From the NCBI RefSeq assembly GCF_004216855.1, contig NZ_SGXT01000013.1, forward strand, positions 407,784 through 471,783: a stretch of 64,000 nucleotides of DNA, given 5' to 3'. How positions within the stretch are numbered: the first letter of the stretch is position 1; the number at the start of each line of letters is the position of its first letter. Made by a program: the position numbers and the translations under genes. Shown piece after piece: positions 40,743-54,173 of the stretch. The stretch comes from Microcella alkaliphila (GTDB lineage: Bacteria > Actinomycetota > Actinomycetes > Actinomycetales > Microbacteriaceae). The notes below the pieces were generated by a model. It was not told the origin of the DNA. It did no database searches and saw only the letters and a list, made by a program, of their open reading frames with translations.

Positions 40743-41408
40743 GTGACCCCGTCCGGCGTGTCGCGCGGTGCGTCACCGGCCGCCGCGATGCTGGCCGGTG
40801 ACGCCGTCTCGGTCGCCCCGCTCCTGCTGGGGGCCGTGCTCGACGGTCGGGGAGTGAGCGTCCGCTTGACCGAGGTCGAGGCCTATCTCGGCGTCGGTGA
40901 GGATCCCGGCTCGCACGCGTTCCGCGGCCAGACGCCCCGCACGGCACCCATGTTTGCCGCCCCCGGCACGCTGTACGTCTACCTCAGTTACGGCATGCAC
41001 CGGTGCCTGAACCTCGTGACGGGCGAGGCGGGCACCGCCTCGGCGGTTCTGGTCCGGGCGGGCGAGGTCGTTGCCGGCATCGACGAGGCACGCGCCCGCG
41101 CCCTGGCCGGTCGCCGCCCGGGCGCCGACGGTGCGGTGCCGCGGGTGCCCGACCGCGATCTGGCGCGCGGTCCGGCACGTCTGGCGCGCGCCCTCGGCGT
41201 CACTCTCGACGACGACGGGCGGATGCTCGCTGACGGCGCCGTCGATCTCGCTGCGTCCCCGGGCCCCGCCCCCGCGATCGCGACGGGCCCGCGCGTCGGC
41301 GTCGCGCATCCCGGGGGAGGGGACGCGTACCCGTGGCGCTTCTGGATTCCCGGCGACCCGACGGTGTCGGCCTACCGGCCGGGGCGCGGGATTACGCGAG
41401 CGCGATGA
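40743..41408 (+). CDS. DNA-3-methyladenine glycosylase (AAG/MPG family)
   Basis: 221-residue monofunctional glycosylase removing alkylated purines. The conserved T-E-V-E-A-Y carries the catalytic Glu (about residue 45), and Y-V-Y-L-S-Y-G-M-H-R-C-L-N-L-V follows near 78. Starts nine bases after argH, so probably co-transcribed. Its last 17 bases overlap the end of the opposing membrane-protein gene. Equivalent to Rv1688 (mpg), which also precedes tyrS. Confidence 0.93.
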   Translation: MTPSGVSRGASPAAAMLAGDAVSVAPLLLGAVLDGRGVSVRLTEVEAYLGVGEDPGSHAFRGQTPRTAPMFAAPGTLYVYLSYGMHRCLNLVTGEAGTASAVLVRAGEVVAGIDEARARALAGRRPGADGAVPRVPDRDLARGPARLARALGVTLDDDGRMLADGAVDLAASPGPAPAIATGPRVGVAHPGGGDAYPWRFWIPGDPTVSAYRPGRGITRAR

Positions 41409-41991
41409 GCGCGGCGGTCGCGCCCGCCCACAGCAGGCTCGCGAGCGTGCCGATGATGAACCGCTCGGTGACGTGGTGACCGGCGTCGAGGTCGCGGAAG
41501 CGGCCGACGCTCTTCACGGCGACGAGCACGGCGAGGATCTCCCAGCGGGCGAGCAGCACGGCCGCGACGACGGCGGCGCGCTCGAGGTAGCCGATGGTCG
41601 CGCCACCGCGCAGCACCTCGGCGGCGTCGTCTGCGGTGGGGCTGGCGTCACGGGGCGCCGTGTCCGCCGTGTCGTCGGTCGTCGCAGCGTGGGCCGTCCG
41701 TTGCCGCCGGTCGGCGAGCCGCAACACGCCGCGCACGACGGGCGCGCCGCCGGCGATCGCGAGTGCGATGATCAGCAGTTGCGTGACCAGGCCGCCGATC
41801 CCGACCGGCTGGACGGGCGTGACGCTGACGATGACCAGCCCGATCGCGACGAGCCCCACGGCGGGGAGCGCGTAGTGGTCTTTGCGTTGCACTCCGCCGA
41901 CGACGGCGAGGGCGAGCACGACGGCGACGGCGGCCGACAGGGCGAGCCAACCGGCGAAGACGATCCAGGCTGCGGCGAACATGCCCGTCAC
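41392..41991 (-). CDS. Membrane protein coupled to SatD-like gene
   Basis: 199 residues with helices at about 4-30, 38-58, 62-85 and a C-terminal pair near 135-198. The C-terminus G-Y-L-E-R-A, V-A-V-K-S-V-G-R-F and F-I-I-G-T-L-A-S-L-L resembles the membrane proteins usually encoded after satD (DUF3307-like); function unknown. A Thr/Ala/Asp-rich linker lies between. GTG 41991 overlaps the SatD stop (GTGA), so the two are coupled; ATG 41982 is the alternative start. Confidence 0.75.
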   Translation of the reverse strand: MTGMFAAAWIVFAGWLALSAAVAVVLALAVVGGVQRKDHYALPAVGLVAIGLVIVSVTPVQPVGIGGLVTQLLIIALAIAGGAPVVRGVLRLADRRQRTAHAATTDDTADTAPRDASPTADDAAEVLRGGATIGYLERAAVVAAVLLARWEILAVLVAVKSVGRFRDLDAGHHVTERFIIGTLASLLWAGATAALIALA

Positions 41992-42602
41992 CCTACTGTC
42001 GAATGCTCGGCATCGGCGGAGTCCATCAACCGTGCGATCGCCCGGCGGGCCTCCGCGTCGATGGCGAGCGCGGCCGCGCGGGCGCGCTTGCTCACGGCCT
42101 GTGGGGTGATGCCGAGCCGCTCGGCAGCCGCCGCCTGCGTCAGCCCCTGCTCGAGCAGGTCGTACAGTTCCCAACTCTGCGCGCTCCACCGGGCGCGCCC
42201 CGTGAGCAGCAGGGCGATGAGAGCATCCACGTCGTCGGCGTCGTCGGCGGCCGTGTCGGCCCCGGCCGCCGCAAAGTGGATGCTCGTGCGCGCCGCCTTC
42301 TGCACCGCCCGCCGCCCCGCGATGAACGCGGGGCCGCTCGCTTCGCGAATGCTCGCCGGCAGCGCCCCTGCGACGTGACCGATGCCGAGCCCGGCGCGAA
42401 AGTGTCCGCCCCGCAGGCACTCGAGCACGATGTCGAGTGCGGCGGTGGGGTCGGCGGTGAGCGCCTGCAATTCGTCACCGGCGGTGCGTTCCGCGGGCAG
42501 GGCGAGGCGGTCGCCGGCGCGGGCGTCGAGGCGGTGGAGGAGGTCGGCGACCCGGTCTCGGTCGGTGCGGCTGCCGATCTGGTCGGCGATCACGACGAAC
42601 AT
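41988..42602 (-). CDS. SatD-family protein with C-terminal HTH
   Basis: 204 residues. The N-terminus V-V-I-A-D-Q-I-G-S-R matches SatD, first noted in Streptococcus mutans acid tolerance; the C-terminal L-T-Q-A-A-A-A-E-R-L-G-I-T-P-Q-A-V-S-K-R is a helix-turn-helix. It may be a DNA-binding regulator of itself and the membrane partner. ATG 42602 follows TAGGCT by six bases, so the mRNA is predicted leaderless. A 17-base palindrome sits at the -35 position. Confidence 0.8.
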   Translation of the reverse strand: MFVVIADQIGSRTDRDRVADLLHRLDARAGDRLALPAERTAGDELQALTADPTAALDIVLECLRGGHFRAGLGIGHVAGALPASIREASGPAFIAGRRAVQKAARTSIHFAAAGADTAADDADDVDALIALLLTGRARWSAQSWELYDLLEQGLTQAAAAERLGITPQAVSKRARAAALAIDAEARRAIARLMDSADAEHSTVG

Positions 42603-42608
42603 GCATCA

Positions 42609-42614
42609 AGCCTA
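42609..42614 (-). promoter_or_regulatory. -10 element for satD-like gene
   Basis: Minus strand TAGGCT-N6-ATG (42602). Confidence 0.55.
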
Positions 42615-42620
42615 GAGGGG

Positions 42621-42637
42621 TGATATTGCCAACATCA
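42621..42637. promoter_or_regulatory. Palindromic operator candidate upstream of satD-like gene
   Basis: TGATATTGCCAACATCA: 8-base arms with one mismatched pair around a central base. It covers the -35 region of the satD-like promoter and is unusually AT-rich for this genome. The SatD-like HTH protein is a candidate ligand. Confidence 0.5.
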
Positions 42638-42679
42638 ACCCTCTGTCATTGATTCACAGGGCCCGCGATCCGACCGCGA

Positions 42680-42685
42680 TAGCCT
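42680..42685 (+). promoter_or_regulatory. -10 element for leaderless tyrS
   Basis: TAGCCT-N6-GTG (42692), identical hexamer and spacing to dapA. No T-box leader is present. Confidence 0.55.
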
Positions 42686-42691
42686 GTCGCG

Positions 42692-44002
42692 GTGACCGAC
42701 GCGCTCGAATCGCTGACTCTGCCCCGCCTCGACAGCTCCTTCGATTCCCTCTGGGATGAGCTGATCTGGCGCGGCCTCGTGCACGTGTCAACCGACCCTG
42801 AGGCGCTGCGAGAGGTGCTCGACGGGGAGCCCATCACCTACTACTGCGGATTCGACCCCACGGCGCCGAGTCTTCACCTCGGGAACCTCGTGCAGCTGCT
42901 GCTGATGCGGCGCTTGCAGCTGGCCGGCCACCGGCCGCTGGCGCTGGTGGGCGGCTCCACCGGACTCATTGGCGATCCCCGTCCCACCGCCGAGCGCCAG
43001 CTCAACGACCGCGAGACGGTCGCCGAGTGGGTCGGTTACCTCCAGCAGCAGGTGAGTCGCTTTCTGTCGGCCGACGGCGACAACGCTGTGACCCTCGTCA
43101 ACAATCTCGACTGGACGGCGGGGCTCTCCGCCATCGACTTCCTGCGCGATATCGGCAAGTACTTCCGTGTGGGAACGATGCTGAAGAAGGATGCGGTCGC
43201 CGCGCGCTTGAATTCCGATGCTGGCATCTCGTACACGGAGTTCAGCTACCAGATCCTTCAGGGCTACGACTTCCTCGAACTGCACCGCCAACACGGCTGC
43301 ATTCTGCAAACCGGCGGCAGCGACCAGTGGGGCAATCTGACGAGCGGCACTGACCTGGTGCACAAGGCGCTCGGCGTGAGCGTGCACGCGATCGGCACGC
43401 CCCTGATCACGAACAGCGACGGCACGAAGTTCGGCAAGAGCGAGGGCAACGCCATCTGGCTCGACGCCGCGATGTGTTCCCCGTACGCCATGTACCAGTT
43501 CTGGCTCAACACCGACGACGCCGACGTGATCGATCGCCTCAAGGTGTTCACCTTCCTTGACCGCGCTGAGATTGAACGCTACGAGACGCTGGTCGCCGAG
43601 GAGCCGTTCCGACGCGCCGCGCAACGCCGGTTGGCGTTCGAGGTCACGGGATTCGTGCACGGTGAGAATGCGGTGCGTGCAGCGGTCGCCGCCTCGGCGG
43701 CGCTGTTCGGCCAGGGAGATCTCGCGAGCCTGGATGCAGCCACGCTGCGCGCGGCTGTCGCGGAGCTGCCCGGGGCGGAGGTGTCGGCCGACACGACGGT
43801 CGTCGCCGCCCTCGTCGAGAGCGGTCTCTGCTCGAGCGCCTCGGACGCCCGTCGTGCCATCGCGCAGGGTGGGGTCTCCGTCAACAACGTGAAGGTGGAT
43901 GCGGAGGGCGCGGCCCTCGGGAACGTCGCGCTCGCTGGCGGGGTCGCCGTTCTCCGGCGGGGCAAGAAGACCCTCGCGGGCCTGCGCTTCACCGGCTCGT
44001 AA
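42692..44002 (+). CDS. tyrS: Tyrosyl-tRNA synthetase
   Basis: 436 residues, class I TyrRS. The HIGH motif appears as H-L-G-N in P-S-L-H-L-G-N, the KMSKS loop as K-F-G-K-S; an S4 RNA-binding domain covers about 370-430 (V-S-V-N-N-V-K-V). It precedes the rRNA operon directly. Confidence 0.97.
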   Translation: MTDALESLTLPRLDSSFDSLWDELIWRGLVHVSTDPEALREVLDGEPITYYCGFDPTAPSLHLGNLVQLLLMRRLQLAGHRPLALVGGSTGLIGDPRPTAERQLNDRETVAEWVGYLQQQVSRFLSADGDNAVTLVNNLDWTAGLSAIDFLRDIGKYFRVGTMLKKDAVAARLNSDAGISYTEFSYQILQGYDFLELHRQHGCILQTGGSDQWGNLTSGTDLVHKALGVSVHAIGTPLITNSDGTKFGKSEGNAIWLDAAMCSPYAMYQFWLNTDDADVIDRLKVFTFLDRAEIERYETLVAEEPFRRAAQRRLAFEVTGFVHGENAVRAAVAASAALFGQGDLASLDAATLRAAVAELPGAEVSADTTVVAALVESGLCSSASDARRAIAQGGVSVNNVKVDAEGAALGNVALAGGVAVLRRGKKTLAGLRFTGS

Positions 44003-44560
44003 CCGGGTCGCGGCGCACCGCTGTCCCGCCTGTTTGCAGGGGAGAGTGGCGCGACACGCCCGGGATGTGGCGGTGATTTGCCCGGCACCCCAAACGCCCG
44101 TAATGTTTTCTCTTGTCAGCCCGACGGAGCGGCGAGAGCGAGAAGCTCGAAGCCAGCTACCGGGCCGAATCCTCCAAGACAGAGCAGCCCTTGCGGGTGC
44201 GCTCATCGCCAAGTAGGATTCCAACTCCCCCGCAGGATCGACACTGCACTCGGAACTCCAGATGACTGGAAGCCCGAACTTGCAGAGAGTCTCCCGGGTG
44301 GGTACATTAGGAAAGTTGCCCTGACAGGGCGGCCGAGAGGCCGACCATCAGGAGCGTCCGATCCTTGAGAACTCAACAGCGTGCACTAAGTCAATGCCAA
44401 ACAACCTCGTCGGTTGGTTTACCAACCGAATGAGATTCCTTTGGATTGAAACGAATGTCAGTAGATATTCAACTTCAGTCAGATTGAACTCGTGTCGAGC
44501 GGTAACGCTTGATGCAACTAGATGTGCCGGCAGCCTTCGGGTCGCCGTGCAATCAAACAT
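44003..44560 (+). promoter_or_regulatory. rrn promoter and leader region
   Basis: No coding gene. P1: TTGCCC (44078-44083), 17 bases, TAATGT (44101-44106). P2: TTGCAG (44280-44285), 17 bases, TACATT (44303-44308). A boxA-like antitermination element, CTTGAGAACTCAACAGCG from 44364, follows; a related GTTGAGAACT recurs in the 16S-23S spacer at 46361. A 9-bp stem lies at 44411-44430. The last 180 bases are more AT-rich than the surroundings. Confidence 0.65.
44411..44430 (+). other. Perfect hairpin in the rrn leader
   Basis: TCGGTTGGT, two-base loop, ACCAACCGA: nine perfect pairs, 130 bases before 16S. Possibly part of pre-rRNA processing or antitermination. Confidence 0.6.
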
Positions 44561-49622
<5,062 letters not shown>

Positions 49623-49748
49623 ACACCTTTCCTCGGAAGGGTTGAGTATGCGCTCGCGTCCACTTTGTGGTTCTCGATTTACGGTCGAGAACTACGCACA
49701 GATCATGCTTTGACATGACTGTCCGTAAACGATTGATAAATCAATAGT

Positions 49749-49866
49749 GTTTCGGCGGCCATAGCGAAGGGGAAACGCCCGGTTACATTCCGAACCCGGA
49801 AGCTAAGACCTTCTGCGCCGATGGTACTGCGAGGGGGACCTCGTGGGAGAGTAGGACACCGCCGGA
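49749..49866 (+). rRNA. rrf: 5S ribosomal RNA
   Basis: About 118 bases, GTTTCGGCGGCCATAGCG at the 5' end, complementary to the 3' GACACCGCCGGAC. ACCCGGAAGCTAAG is typical of actinobacterial 5S. About 126 bases after 23S; that gap contains an inverted repeat around GGTTCTCGA and TCGAGAACT. Confidence 0.96.
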
Positions 49867-49875
49867 CTTCTTTGT

Positions 49876-49907
49876 GAAATGGCCACCCAGTGATGGGTGG
49901 CCATTTC
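49876..49907 (+). terminator. Terminator of the rrn operon
   Basis: GAAATGGCCACCCA (49876-49889) and TGGGTGGCCATTTC (49894-49907) form a perfect 14-bp stem with a four-base loop, nine bases after 5S. Confidence 0.85.
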
Positions 49908-49944
49908 GCGTTAACGCACGAATTTGTGCAGCGCGAGGAGACTC

Positions 49945-51012
49945 ATGTCAGAGAAGCACGACCGACCGAAGCGCGATGGTGGCGAGAACCGTCGCCCCCG
50001 ACGGGACGGCGACGCTCGCCCTCATCGGAGTAGCGACGGCCGTCCTCGACGGGACGGCGACGCTCGTCCGCAGCGCAGCGGCGACAGTCGGCCTCGTCGA
50101 GACGGCGATGCACGTCCGCGCCGTGACGGTGACGCAGCACCGCGCCGGGAGGGCGGGGAGCGCCGCTCGCATGCTCCGCGTGCGGGGTCGGGACGAGCAT
50201 CCGAACGCCCGACGGGCGGAATTCGTCCGCGGCGCACCGACGCAGACGAGGGTCGCCCGCGGCACGATGATCCGCCGATTCCGGACGACGTAACGGGCCG
50301 CGAGCTCGACCGCGTCGCTCGCGCCGAACTGAAGGCGCTGAGCAAAGAGAACGCGGAGCGGGTCGCGCAGCACCTCGTCATGGCGGCTCGCCTCATTGAT
50401 GAGGACCCCGAGCTCGCGCACAAGCACGCACAGGCGGCCGCCCGCCGCGGCGGTCGCATCGCGGTCGCTCGCGAGACGCTCGGCATCACCGCCTATCTGA
50501 CCGGCGACTTCGCGCTCGCGCTGCGAGAGCTGCGCACGCATCGCCGCATCAGCGGGTCAAACGAGCAGGTTCCCCTGATGGTCGACTGCGAGCGCGGTCT
50601 GGGGCGCCCCGAGAAGGCTCTCGAGCTGGGGCGCAGCGTTGATCGTTCCGAGCTGAGTGTCGGCACACGTGTCGAGTTGGCGATCGCGATGTCGGGCGCG
50701 CGACTCGACCTCGGCCAGACCGAGGCGGCGCTGCGCGAGTTGGAGATCCCGCAGCTCGACCCCTCGACCGCTTACAGCTTCAGCCCCGCGCTGTTCGACT
50801 CGTACGCCGTTGTGCTTGCCGAACTCGGGCGCGAGTCGGAGGCCGCCGAGTGGGGTCGCCGGGCCGACATCGCCGCCCAGGCAATCGCCGAGGCCGAAGG
50901 CGGCGCGGGCGACGACGAGATCGAGGTCATCGAGGAAGGGCTCGACGACGTCGACGATGATGCGACCGAGGGCGAGGCGACGCCCGGCGAGGAGGGCGAC
51001 GATGTTCGGTAG
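49945..51012 (+). CDS. TPR-like protein with Arg/Asp repeat N-terminus
   Basis: 355 residues. Residues 17-72 are seven 8-residue units of R-P-R-R-D-G-D-A type; about 115 onward is helical and TPR-like (A-E-R-V-A-Q-H-L-V-M-A-A-R-L, Y-L-T-G-D-F-A-L-A-L-R-E-L-R, G-R-P-E-K-A-L-E-L-G). The C-terminus is acidic. Position before the HAD phosphatase corresponds to Rv1691. The basic-acidic head may bind RNA, given the rrn neighbour, but that is speculation. GAGGAG just before ATG 49945 is the ribosome site. Overlaps the HAD gene by 11 bases. Confidence 0.85.
   Translation: MSEKHDRPKRDGGENRRPRRDGDARPHRSSDGRPRRDGDARPQRSGDSRPRRDGDARPRRDGDAAPRREGGERRSHAPRAGSGRASERPTGGIRPRRTDADEGRPRHDDPPIPDDVTGRELDRVARAELKALSKENAERVAQHLVMAARLIDEDPELAHKHAQAAARRGGRIAVARETLGITAYLTGDFALALRELRTHRRISGSNEQVPLMVDCERGLGRPEKALELGRSVDRSELSVGTRVELAIAMSGARLDLGQTEAALRELEIPQLDPSTAYSFSPALFDSYAVVLAELGRESEAAEWGRRADIAAQAIAEAEGGAGDDEIEVIEEGLDDVDDDATEGEATPGEEGDDVR
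49993..50160 (+). repeat. 24-base coding repeat, seven units
   Basis: Encodes seven octapeptides, of which four are exactly R-P-R-R-D-G-D-A and others are variants such as R-P-H-R-S-S-D-G. DNA copies are divergent, so not recently expanded. Confidence 0.75.
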
Positions 51013-52015
51013 GAAGAAGGCGCCGACGCCGCTCGATGGTCGCGACGCGCTGTTGCTCGACCTCGACGGGGTGGTGTATCGGGGACCGGACGCGATCGAG
51101 CATGCCGTTCCGAGCATCCAGAAGGCGGCGACGTCGGCCCGCATCGGGTACCTGACGAACAATGCAGCGCGCACCGATCAGTCGGTCGCCGAGCACCTGT
51201 CGGCGTTCGGGCTCAGCGTTGAGGCGGCCGATGTCGTCACCAGCCCGCAGGCGGCTCTCCGTGTGCTCGCGACGCTCGTCGACCCGGGCGCCCTCGTCAT
51301 GGTCGTCGGGGGAGAGGGCATCACCGTCGAGCTCGAGAAGGCGGGCTACCGCGTCACGCGCTCGGCCGATGACCAGCCCGACGCGGTCGTTCAGGGGTTC
51401 GCCCCGCACGTGGGGTGGGAACACCTCGCGGAGGCGAGTTACGCGCTGCAGCACGACCACGTGCACTGGGTGGCGACGAACACCGACTGGACGATTCCGC
51501 AGAAGCGCGGGGTGGCGCCGGGCAACGGCACCCTCGTGTCGGCCGTGCACCTGGCCGTCGGGCGCCTGCCCGTCTTTGCCGGCAAGCCCGAGAAGCCCAT
51601 GTACGACGAGGCGGTTGAGCGCTTTGGTGCGAGCAATCCGCTCGCGATCGGCGACCGGCTCGACACCGACATTCAGGGCGCCAACACGGCGGGAATGGCC
51701 AGCGCGCTCGTCTTGACCGGCATCGATCAGGCCAAGCAGGTGCTTGCGGCGCCGGCCGGGCAGCGCCCGACCTACATTCTGCGCGACCTGCGTGAGCTGT
51801 TCGAGCCGTACCCGGAGGTGACCGAGGAGGTCGACGCTGACGGCGTGCGCTCGGTCTCGTGCGGGCAGGCGGTGGTGCGCATGAAGCAGAACGTCGTGCG
51901 CGTCGCCCGGGCGGGCGACGACCCCGTCAACCTGCTGCGCGCCGGCGCCGCGGTGATCTGGGCGTCCGGCCTGCAAATCTGGGGTCTCGACGTCGACCCG
52001 CAGCTATATTCGTGA
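51002..52015 (+). CDS. HAD-superfamily IIA phosphatase (NagD-like)
   Basis: 337 residues. Motif I L-L-L-D-L-D-G-V-V-Y near 18-27, motif II T-N-N-A at about 52-55, motif III lysine in G-K-P-E-K-P, and motif IV G-D-R-L-D-T-D-I. The C2a cap is typical of phosphoglycolate, p-nitrophenyl or glycerol-3-phosphate phosphatases; Rv1692 at the same locus is a glycerol-3-phosphate phosphatase. The C-terminal 90 residues form an extra domain. ATG 51002 starts within the preceding gene. Confidence 0.9.
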   Translation: MFGRKKAPTPLDGRDALLLDLDGVVYRGPDAIEHAVPSIQKAATSARIGYLTNNAARTDQSVAEHLSAFGLSVEAADVVTSPQAALRVLATLVDPGALVMVVGGEGITVELEKAGYRVTRSADDQPDAVVQGFAPHVGWEHLAEASYALQHDHVHWVATNTDWTIPQKRGVAPGNGTLVSAVHLAVGRLPVFAGKPEKPMYDEAVERFGASNPLAIGDRLDTDIQGANTAGMASALVLTGIDQAKQVLAAPAGQRPTYILRDLRELFEPYPEVTEEVDADGVRSVSCGQAVVRMKQNVVRVARAGDDPVNLLRAGAAVIWASGLQIWGLDVDPQLYS

Positions 52016-52017
52016 CC

Positions 52018-52242
52018 ATGGACGAGCGCGGCGCAGAGACCGAACCGGAAACGGTCGAGCCCGAGACCGGCGAGCACGACACGGGTGATCTCGACACCGC
52101 CGATCTTGACAAGCCCGATCTCGACACCCCCGACGAGGGCCTGCTCTCGCAGCTCGCCCTCATCGACGACCAGCCGCTCGAGGACCGTGCGGCCGCGTTC
52201 GCGCAACTGCATGACGCGTTGCGGCAGCAGCTCGAGGCGTGA
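52018..52242 (+). CDS. Small acidic conserved protein
   Basis: 74 residues: first half Glu/Asp/Thr-rich with repeated D-L-D-T/K patterns, second half helical (A-L-I-D-D-Q-P-L-E-D-R-A-A-A-F, L-H-D-A-L-R-Q-Q-L). Corresponds in position to Rv1693; function unknown. TATATT seven bases before ATG 52018 could give an internal leaderless promoter. Its stop overlaps the tlyA GTG. Confidence 0.8.
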   Translation: MDERGAETEPETVEPETGEHDTGDLDTADLDKPDLDTPDEGLLSQLALIDDQPLEDRAAAFAQLHDALRQQLEA

Positions 52243-53138
52243 CCGCGCGCACCCCTCGCTCGGCTTCCGGCTCTGACTCCGGTGCGACGCGGCGCCTCGA
52301 CGTGGCGCTCGTCGACGCGGGGCTCGCGCGCTCGCGCACGGCCGCGCGTCAGGCGATCGAGGCCGGGCGGGTCAGCGTCGGCGGCAGGGTGGTGACGAAG
52401 CCGGCGTACGCGGTGCGAGCATCCGATCAGTTGGGGGTAGAGGGCGCGAGCAGGTATGTCAGTCGCGCCGCGCACAAGCTGCTGGCGGCTCTCGACGCGG
52501 AGGAGGCCGCCGGTCGCCCGCTGCCGATCGCGGGGGCGACGGCGCTCGACGTGGGCGCCTCCACGGGCGGCTTCACCGAGGTGCTGCTCGAGCGCGGCGC
52601 CGACACCGTCATCGCCCTCGACGTCGGCCACGGCCAGTTGGATGCCCGCATCGCGCTCGACGCGCGCGTCGCGGTCGTCGAGGGGGTCAACGCCCGCGAC
52701 CTCACCCCCGAGCTGCTCGCGACGACCAGCGGAGTGAGTGACCGGCCCTCGGTCGTCGTGGGCGACCTGAGCTTCATCTCGCTCGGCGTCGTGCTGCCCG
52801 CGCTCGTTGCGACGGTCGGCGCGGACGCCGACTACGTGCTGCTCATCAAGCCGCAGTTCGAGGTCGGCCGACAGGGCATCCGCGAGGGCATCGTGCGCGA
52901 CGCGGGGGCCCGCGAGGAGGCGATCATGGGCGTGCTCTGGGCGGCGGCCGACGAGGGCTTACGGGCGTCGGCGCTCCTGTCCTCCCCGGTCGTCGGAACC
53001 CACGGCAATCATGAGTATCTGGCCGTCTTCCGGCGTGAGTACGGGGTCGATCCGACAGAATGGAGGGGCCGCGCGGCCGAGTTGGCCCGCACGGTCGTGA
53101 CCGGGGCCCCGCGGGCCGCCGATCAGCCACCCGTGTGA
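52239..53138 (+). CDS. tlyA: TlyA-family rRNA 2'-O-methyltransferase
   Basis: 299 residues: N-terminal S4 domain (R-R-L-D-V-A-L-V-D-A-G-L-A-R-S-R-T-A-A-R-Q-A-I near 15-37) and FtsJ-like Rossmann domain (A-L-D-V-G-A-S-T-G-G-F-T-E at about 100-112, V-G-D-L-S-F-I-S-L near 170). In mycobacteria TlyA methylates C1409 of 16S and C1920 of 23S and confers capreomycin sensitivity; the same role is likely. Confidence 0.95.
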   Translation: MTARTPRSASGSDSGATRRLDVALVDAGLARSRTAARQAIEAGRVSVGGRVVTKPAYAVRASDQLGVEGASRYVSRAAHKLLAALDAEEAAGRPLPIAGATALDVGASTGGFTEVLLERGADTVIALDVGHGQLDARIALDARVAVVEGVNARDLTPELLATTSGVSDRPSVVVGDLSFISLGVVLPALVATVGADADYVLLIKPQFEVGRQGIREGIVRDAGAREEAIMGVLWAAADEGLRASALLSSPVVGTHGNHEYLAVFRREYGVDPTEWRGRAAELARTVVTGAPRAADQPPV

Positions 53139-53147
53139 AGGAGCCCC

Positions 53148-54173
53148 GTGACTGAACGCCACATCCTCGTCGTCGCCCACACGGGCCGCGACGAGTCGCT
53201 CGAGGCGGCCGTCACCGTCTGCCGGCTGCTCGGCGACGCCGGGCTCACGCCCGTCGTCGCTGCCGACAGCGTCGATGATCTGCGGGAGGCCACCGGCGGG
53301 GCAGAGCTGCGGGTGCTCGCCGATGCTGAGGACCACGGTGACGTCGCCGTGGGTGATGTTGAGCTCGTCATCGTGCTCGGCGGCGACGGCACGATCCTGC
53401 GCGCGGCTGAGCTCGTGCGCGGCGGGTCGGCGCCGCTGCTTGGGGTGAACCTCGGGCACGTCGGCTTCCTCGCCGAGAGCGAGCGCGACAGTCTGACGGA
53501 GGCGGTCGCGCGCGTGTTGTCGCGCGACTACCTCGTCGAAGAGCGCATGACGCTCTCGGTGCGGGTGAAGGTCGACGGCGAGGTCATCTGGCAGACGTGG
53601 GCGCTGAACGAGGCGACCGTCGAGAAGGCCAGTCGCGAACGGATGCTCGACCTGGCCGTCGCGGTCGACGGCCGGCCGCTCACCAGCTTCGGCGCCGACG
53701 GCGTCGTCATGGCGACCCCCACCGGGTCGACCGCCTACGCCTTCAGCGCCGGCGGCCCCGTCGTCTGGCCGAGCCTCGACGCGCTGCTCATGGTTCCTCT
53801 CAGCGCGCACGCCCTGTTCGCCCGCCCGCTCGTGGTGGGCCCGAACTCGTCACTCGCCGTCGACGTGCTCGACCGTACGGGTGCGACCGGCGTGCTGTGG
53901 TGCGACGGGCGTCGCGCCTTTGACCTGCCCGCCGGCGCGCGCGTGGTCGCCCGGCGATCGTCCACGCCCGTGCGGCTCGCGCGGCTGCACCCCGGGCCCT
54001 TCACCGATCGACTCGTGCACAAATTCGCCCTGCCCGTCCACGGCTGGCGGGGCGGGGCCGACGCCGAGAATCCCGCGACGGGCGCGATCACGGTGCCGCG
54101 GGCATCCGCGGGGGCGAGCGGCGCAGATGCGGATGCCGCCGCGGGCGAGGGCGCGGAGGGCGACGCGTCGTGA
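53148..54173 (+). CDS. nadK: NAD kinase
   Basis: 341 residues; G-G-D-G-T at 78-82, N-E-A-T-V for the adenosine site, T-P-T-G-S-T-A-Y near 190. AAGGAG before GTG 53148. The C-terminal 45 residues are an Ala/Gly/Asp-rich tail. Phosphorylates NAD to NADP. Same order tlyA-nadK-recN as in mycobacteria. Confidence 0.96.
   Translation: MTERHILVVAHTGRDESLEAAVTVCRLLGDAGLTPVVAADSVDDLREATGGAELRVLADAEDHGDVAVGDVELVIVLGGDGTILRAAELVRGGSAPLLGVNLGHVGFLAESERDSLTEAVARVLSRDYLVEERMTLSVRVKVDGEVIWQTWALNEATVEKASRERMLDLAVAVDGRPLTSFGADGVVMATPTGSTAYAFSAGGPVVWPSLDALLMVPLSAHALFARPLVVGPNSSLAVDVLDRTGATGVLWCDGRRAFDLPAGARVVARRSSTPVRLARLHPGPFTDRLVHKFALPVHGWRGGADAENPATGAITVPRASAGASGADADAAAGEGAEGDAS

Noticed and set aside
42003..42623. 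206-codon plus-strand frame over the SatD-like gene
   Set aside because: Antisense to a gene with clear SatD and HTH motifs.
50657..51001. Upstream extension of the HAD phosphatase
   Set aside because: It overlaps the TPR gene in another frame and the family motif I begins shortly after ATG 51002.
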